DNA of 64,000 bases from Bimuria novae-zelandiae CBS 107.79 (taxonomy: Eukaryota > Ascomycota > Dothideomycetes > Pleosporales > Didymosphaeriaceae): contig ML976704.1 in the NCBI GenBank assembly GCA_010015655.1, positions 189,795 to 253,794 on the forward strand. The letters are read 5' to 3'. Below are positions 60,329 through 64,000 of this stretch, in pieces. The notes under the pieces were generated by a model, which saw only the letters and a list, made by a program, of their open reading frames with translations, ran no database searches and was not told where the DNA came from. Position 1 is the stretch's first letter. Every line of letters begins with the position of its first letter. The position numbers were made by a program, and so were the translations under genes.

Positions 60329-62038
60329 ACGACGCGTTGTGGCCTGGGAGGCTACCATTTGCTCGCCTGCACCTCGCTCTATGACCATCTCCCGCCTCCG
60401 CATCCACCTATACGTTCTTCGGGACGGCTGCATGACGCTTGGACGGCACGTTAGTCATGGAATCGGACTTGCACACCCGATGACCACTCCAGCCTTGCAT
60501 CTGGGGAAACGGCGAGGGTCATGAGGATCGACGCGTTCAACCAGTCAGGGGAGTGCTAAGAGGTAGTCTATTTCCCCGCATTTGGTCCATCACGCTTGTG
60601 GTTCTATTCTTGTTTCTGTTACTTAACTGTCCTCGTCACGGGCAGCATTTATTGCGTGTAGAGCGGAGGCCACCGAGGGTGCGGGCGTGAGCGTTGCAGT
60701 GCATGGATGGCGTTTGGTGCTCATCGGATACCCTATGATATTTCTGGCATCATCACTACGGCGGTGGTGGCATCGACAGCCTGTGCTGGTGATAGAGACG
60801 TGCACATGTACAGCAGGAGTGCGGACCACGTAGGCGGTGAGGACAACGAGTCGAGAATCAAAGTCTAGTCTGTGCGCCAAGGATCGTGAGTTTTGGACCA
60901 GGCCCGGTGACTTGGTGTTGCGGATTGCGTTGGAGTAATCACAAATGGTGCCATGTCACGCAGCAGTTACGCGCTGGGCTCGCAAAGCGAGATGACCAAT
61001 TCGCAGCGATAGAGATGACAGGAAGATGCATCATTATTCTGCCCGTCGCGAGAGGCGAAGTCGTGGCTTACGTCCGGTGCCGGGTGACCTGCGGACGGCA
61101 AGCGAGCGAGTCGCCTCCGCCGGGCCTAGAGACTCACGATGCTCGCCGTCATGCGCTGAGCTCTAGATGCCAACGCCGAGCGATCGCGAATGGAAAGAGT
61201 CCTCAGCTGCGCGTGCTCGCGGTAGCGGAGATGCTGTTCCTCCAGCGATGTGCCTGGTTACACGGCGCATCCATGATGGATACGCCGTAACGAAGTGATT
61301 GCAGATCTCCACAACGCTGTCATCGGCACTCTATTCACAGAGGACAGGGTACGTCAGGAACCGCAGAATCCGGGGGTGGCCAAACAAAGGCACTGCAAGG
61401 CCCCGTGGTGCCTGAAAAATTTGCGCACCACTCTCGGCGCCGCATGCATTGCGAAGTCTGACGCAGCTATGGCGGCGCATGGCGAAATGCGCGAAAGGAA
61501 CGCCGCAAATTCTGCACGCCTTGTTTCGCGAATTTTCTGGGGGTAAGAGAAACGCAGCGCGGCCAGTCGCGGCGCTGGGGGGCCGTCAGGTGCGCGCACT
61601 ATTACGCTATGGAATTGGGGCCAAGGAGCACCGCAGCGAGGGCTTTCACGTACGCATGATCGCGGCGCTGCCGTTAACTGCAAAGCGCTGGGACTGTGCT
61701 GCGCTGGATGATGAATCTGCGGGCCACTTGGGGAAAGTTCTGAGAGTGTTGGCTGACTGGTTGTCCGGGTACGCTATGTTGGGATTTTGTGCTGCAGAGT
61801 TTGTTATATAAAGCTGGGCCGCCGACGGAGAGTGATGCACCAAGTCACCAAGTCACCAAGTGACACCATTGAAGCGTATATCAATCGTCACTTACCTGCC
61901 TACTCACCTATCTGAGTCTTGACAAACTCTCCACACATACAAATCTCCGACTCGAGTTTCCAACAAGTCGACTACATATCAAAGGTCATCACGCCGCCAA
62001 CCTCCCTCTCCACCACAACAAACAAACACGTCTCAAAA
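60329..62038. other. Intergenic, no gene seen
   Basis: 1.7 kb between ARP1 and the DUF3602 gene. No supportable gene. The last 240 bp contain a TATA-like box and a 9-bp direct repeat, listed separately. Confidence 0.4.
61804..61863 (+). promoter_or_regulatory. TATA-like box and CACCAAGT repeats
   Basis: GTTATATAAAGC at 61804-61815 is a good TATA box about 225 bp before the DUF3602 start codon. Right after it a 9-bp unit (ACCAAGTCA) is repeated almost three times at about 61840-61863. Both suggest an inducible promoter; the repeats may be binding sites or simply leader sequence. Confidence 0.45.
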
Positions 62039-62494
62039 ATGGTATCCTATCACATCACCGAACCACACCCCTCCGCCCCGTCATCGGCCATCTACTACGG
62101 CCGCGGCGGCGCCGGCAACATCACTCGCGTCCCTGCGAACGTGACCTCTGCGCAAGACGCGTCGGGCCCAGCATCGCGCATCAAGCTAACGCCGCCGCCG
62201 TCCAACGCGCTATTCACAAGCGGCCGCGGCGGCGCCGGAAATATGCACCGCGAGAAGGAGCGCGCCATGTTCAGCTTCGACGAGGAGCTCGCGCAGCAGG
62301 AGCGTCTGCGGGAGCACGCGGCGCCCGTGTACCATGTTGGACGCGGCGGCGCGGGGAATCTCGTCGAGGAGAGGGTCAAGAGCGTAAGGCAGAACAGCAC
62401 GTCTTCGTCTGGGAGCGAGGCGTCTGAGCGGAGTGTGTGTAGCTCGATTGAGGGCGCTTGGCTTAAGGTGTCGAGGGGGTTTTCGAGGAACTGA
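62039..62494 (+). CDS. DUF3602 GRGGAGN-repeat protein
   Basis: A single exon of 151 residues. The start at 62039 (CAAAAATGG context, MVSYHITEPHPS) is chosen because everything upstream is non-conserved leader. The motif GRGGAGN occurs exactly three times, at residues 21-27, 62-68 and 101-107, spaced about 40 residues apart, which defines the fungal DUF3602 family. A helical charged segment (MHREKERAMFSFDEELAQQE) and a Ser-rich tail follow. The protein is predicted to be disordered and small. Function is not established; relatives are often stress-responsive (recalled, not checked). The TATA box upstream fits a regulated gene. Confidence 0.85.
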   Translation: MVSYHITEPHPSAPSSAIYYGRGGAGNITRVPANVTSAQDASGPASRIKLTPPPSNALFTSGRGGAGNMHREKERAMFSFDEELAQQERLREHAAPVYHVGRGGAGNLVEERVKSVRQNSTSSSGSEASERSVCSSIEGAWLKVSRGFSRN

Positions 62495-63508
62495 GTGCCC
62501 AGAGAAGCGATTTCTTTCGACCGGGTGTTTTTTTTTTGGGAATGTTTCCTACGGCATGGGAACGGCGCGTTTATGCGTGAGACAGGGTTCTGGATCCATT
62601 TTCTCAGTGCACTGGGTGGGCATTTCTGACGGCGTTTTCTCTTTTTTGCTTCCCGGGGGAGGCTTTACGACGTCACCACTTTGGACGAATAACGACGACG
62701 GGACAAAAAAAGTTTTTTGGCGGGTTTCTTTCTTTTGATTTGGCTTTGATGAACAACCAGCGGCGATGGATATACCCCCGGTGCCGGTGAGGGCTGCGGA
62801 CTGCGAGTCCGACAGTCGAATTCTTTATATAATTTTTCAGCGACGGGAGGTTTAAAGGAGGCTTCCTGAGGATGTAATGGGTTTTCAATCTTATGACTGC
62901 TATCCCATCACTTGCTTTGTATGGTGTGATAAATATTATTGCATACCACTTTATGTCCACTCATGTTGTACACACACATCCCACCATCTTCATCCATGTT
63001 CACATTCTACATATTGCAGCCTTGTGCAAGGGATATAATTCTGCCACGTACCGTCTGCACAGGCCCGCCACTGCATTTCCACAACACGAATAACGTCCCT
63101 CCCTGCATGTTGGGACCCGCCGTGCTGGCATATATGCGGGGTACTTTAGCTTTAAGCAACTCAACATCTGCGCACACGTTCGTACTACCGTAGAGTTTTG
63201 CAATTAATAGATAGCCTAGCTGCTAGCTGCAGGTGGCGACGTAACCGTAGGAGGTATAGTGGGCTGCCAAGGTATCAGAATCTGGATGCGAGCTCTGTTG
63301 CTCTAAATGTGCAACAATCTACTCAGTGCCTTGCATCTCGACCATATCGTGACATTTTTTGGTGTTGAGTACGTCGATCTACTCGTCTCAGCGAGCTCAA
63401 TTATCCTAGAATTTTACCTTGCTGCGCATCGACGTCATCTAACAGAGTTAATAGGCTGCCTACACGAGCCCCCTCATCGCCGAACTCCTCATCCTCATCA
63501 CCACCAGC
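62495..63508. other. 3' flank and left part of a transposon
   Basis: T-rich 3' UTR of the DUF3602 gene, then spacer. Somewhere in 63190-63508 the transposon whose coding region starts at 63509 must begin. TATAGTGGGCTGCC at 63255-63268 is a possible terminus but cannot be confirmed without the other end. Confidence 0.35.
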
Positions 63509-64000
63509 ATGCCGCCCGAACGCAAGAAAACCGGCCGCCCACGCAAGGATAACCCATTGTATAAGCGTCCAGAAGCTGAATCTAGTGTTTCTCGTCGCTC
63601 GTATACCCGCGAAGAAAAGCTTGCTGTAGTGTTCTGGATCCAGGATAAACAGAACTGGGTGTACGATCCCCAGGGCTGCCGGTATGCAAAGCTCTGGACG
63701 GGCCTGCAATGGGATGAGGATCTACGCCCTCCAAACATGAATGAGGTGCGGGAGAAGTTTGACTGGAAGGACTATTGCCCATCCTGTATATCCCTATGGT
63801 GGAGGAGTCGCGATTCCATCCTATATGGGCAGCGTGCGCGGAGCCGGCGTCACTTTGTTGCGAAGCGTGAGTCCTGGCCCATCCTGGAGGAGGCCATTTA
63901 CCAACGATTTTGTGACGCTAGGGAGCAAGGCAAGCGCATCTCAGTAATGTGGTTTAAGAGACTTGCTGGAGAGCTTTATCAGGCTATCTACTTTGCTCCT
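63509..64000 (+). CDS. DDE-type transposase, N-terminal part
   Basis: An open frame starts MPPERKKTGRPRKDNPLYKR and runs 164 codons to the window edge without a stop. The basic AT-hook-like start (KTGRPRK) precedes helix-turn-helix-like sequence (RRSYTREEKLAVVFWIQDKQ). A CENP-B/Tc5-type helical region follows (ESWPILEEAIYQRFCDAREQ, then GKRISVMWFKRLAGELYQ), as in pogo/Fot1-like and related fungal transposases. The catalytic domain lies outside the window. Unlike the element at the left edge it has normal base composition and no stop, so it looks young or protected from RIP. Confidence 0.65.
   Translation, partial: MPPERKKTGRPRKDNPLYKRPEAESSVSRRSYTREEKLAVVFWIQDKQNWVYDPQGCRYAKLWTGLQWDEDLRPPNMNEVREKFDWKDYCPSCISLWWRSRDSILYGQRARSRRHFVAKRESWPILEEAIYQRFCDAREQGKRISVMWFKRLAGELYQAIYFAP

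Overview
The window is nuclear DNA of a filamentous ascomycete (Pezizomycotina, probably a Dothideomycete; the class is inferred). The signs are short GT-AG introns of 45-85 bp with CTAAC/CTGAC branch points, a chromodomain/chromoshadow HP1 protein, fungal-only families (AreA-GATA-like/DUF3295, DUF3602, fungal rhodopsin-domain proteins), and AT-rich transposons with C-to-T decay typical of repeat-induced point mutation (RIP). All gene models below were spliced by eye and checked for reading-frame phase.

Layout. 0-4.1 kb: an AT-rich, RIP-degraded Tc1/mariner-superfamily element (134-3576) with a second Tc1-type element nested inside it (222-1533). The outer element sits inside a decayed minus-strand coding relic whose frame continues on both sides. 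4.9-17.5 kb: a mostly conserved block with YSC84/LSB3 (actin patch, SH3), an unknown gene carrying an in-frame UAG, an F-box relic, a 47-residue one-helix membrane microprotein, and HP1 head to head with CCT5 (chaperonin epsilon subunit). 18.1 kb: tRNA-Asn. 19.6-27 kb: a broken rhodopsin-domain gene, then long stretches with no convincing gene. 28-30 kb: an intact AreA-GATA-like/DUF3295 regulator.

30-45 kb is gene-poor and full of decay: faint coding relics, a 537-bp non-autonomous hAT element with an 8-bp target duplication, a broken zinc-finger gene, and two solo LTRs of one family in opposite orientation, each with its own 5-bp target duplication. 42.8-47.2 kb holds an intact rhodopsin-domain membrane protein and a secreted GMC oxidoreductase. 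49.7 kb holds a two-exon, 59-residue Cys-rich microprotein. 52.2-56.0 kb holds a convergent pair, an MFS transporter without a visible start codon and a cytochrome P450 with two frame breaks; this looks like a decaying export/oxidation pair.

59.0-62.5 kb returns to conserved genes: ARP1 (centractin of dynactin) and a DUF3602 GRGGAGN-repeat protein. The right edge (63.5 kb onward) enters an open, apparently un-RIPed DDE-type transposase that runs off the window.

No unified new system was found. The best leads are the UAG-interrupted gene at 7.0-8.6 kb, the three microproteins, the transposon-split relic at the left edge, and the paired solo LTRs.
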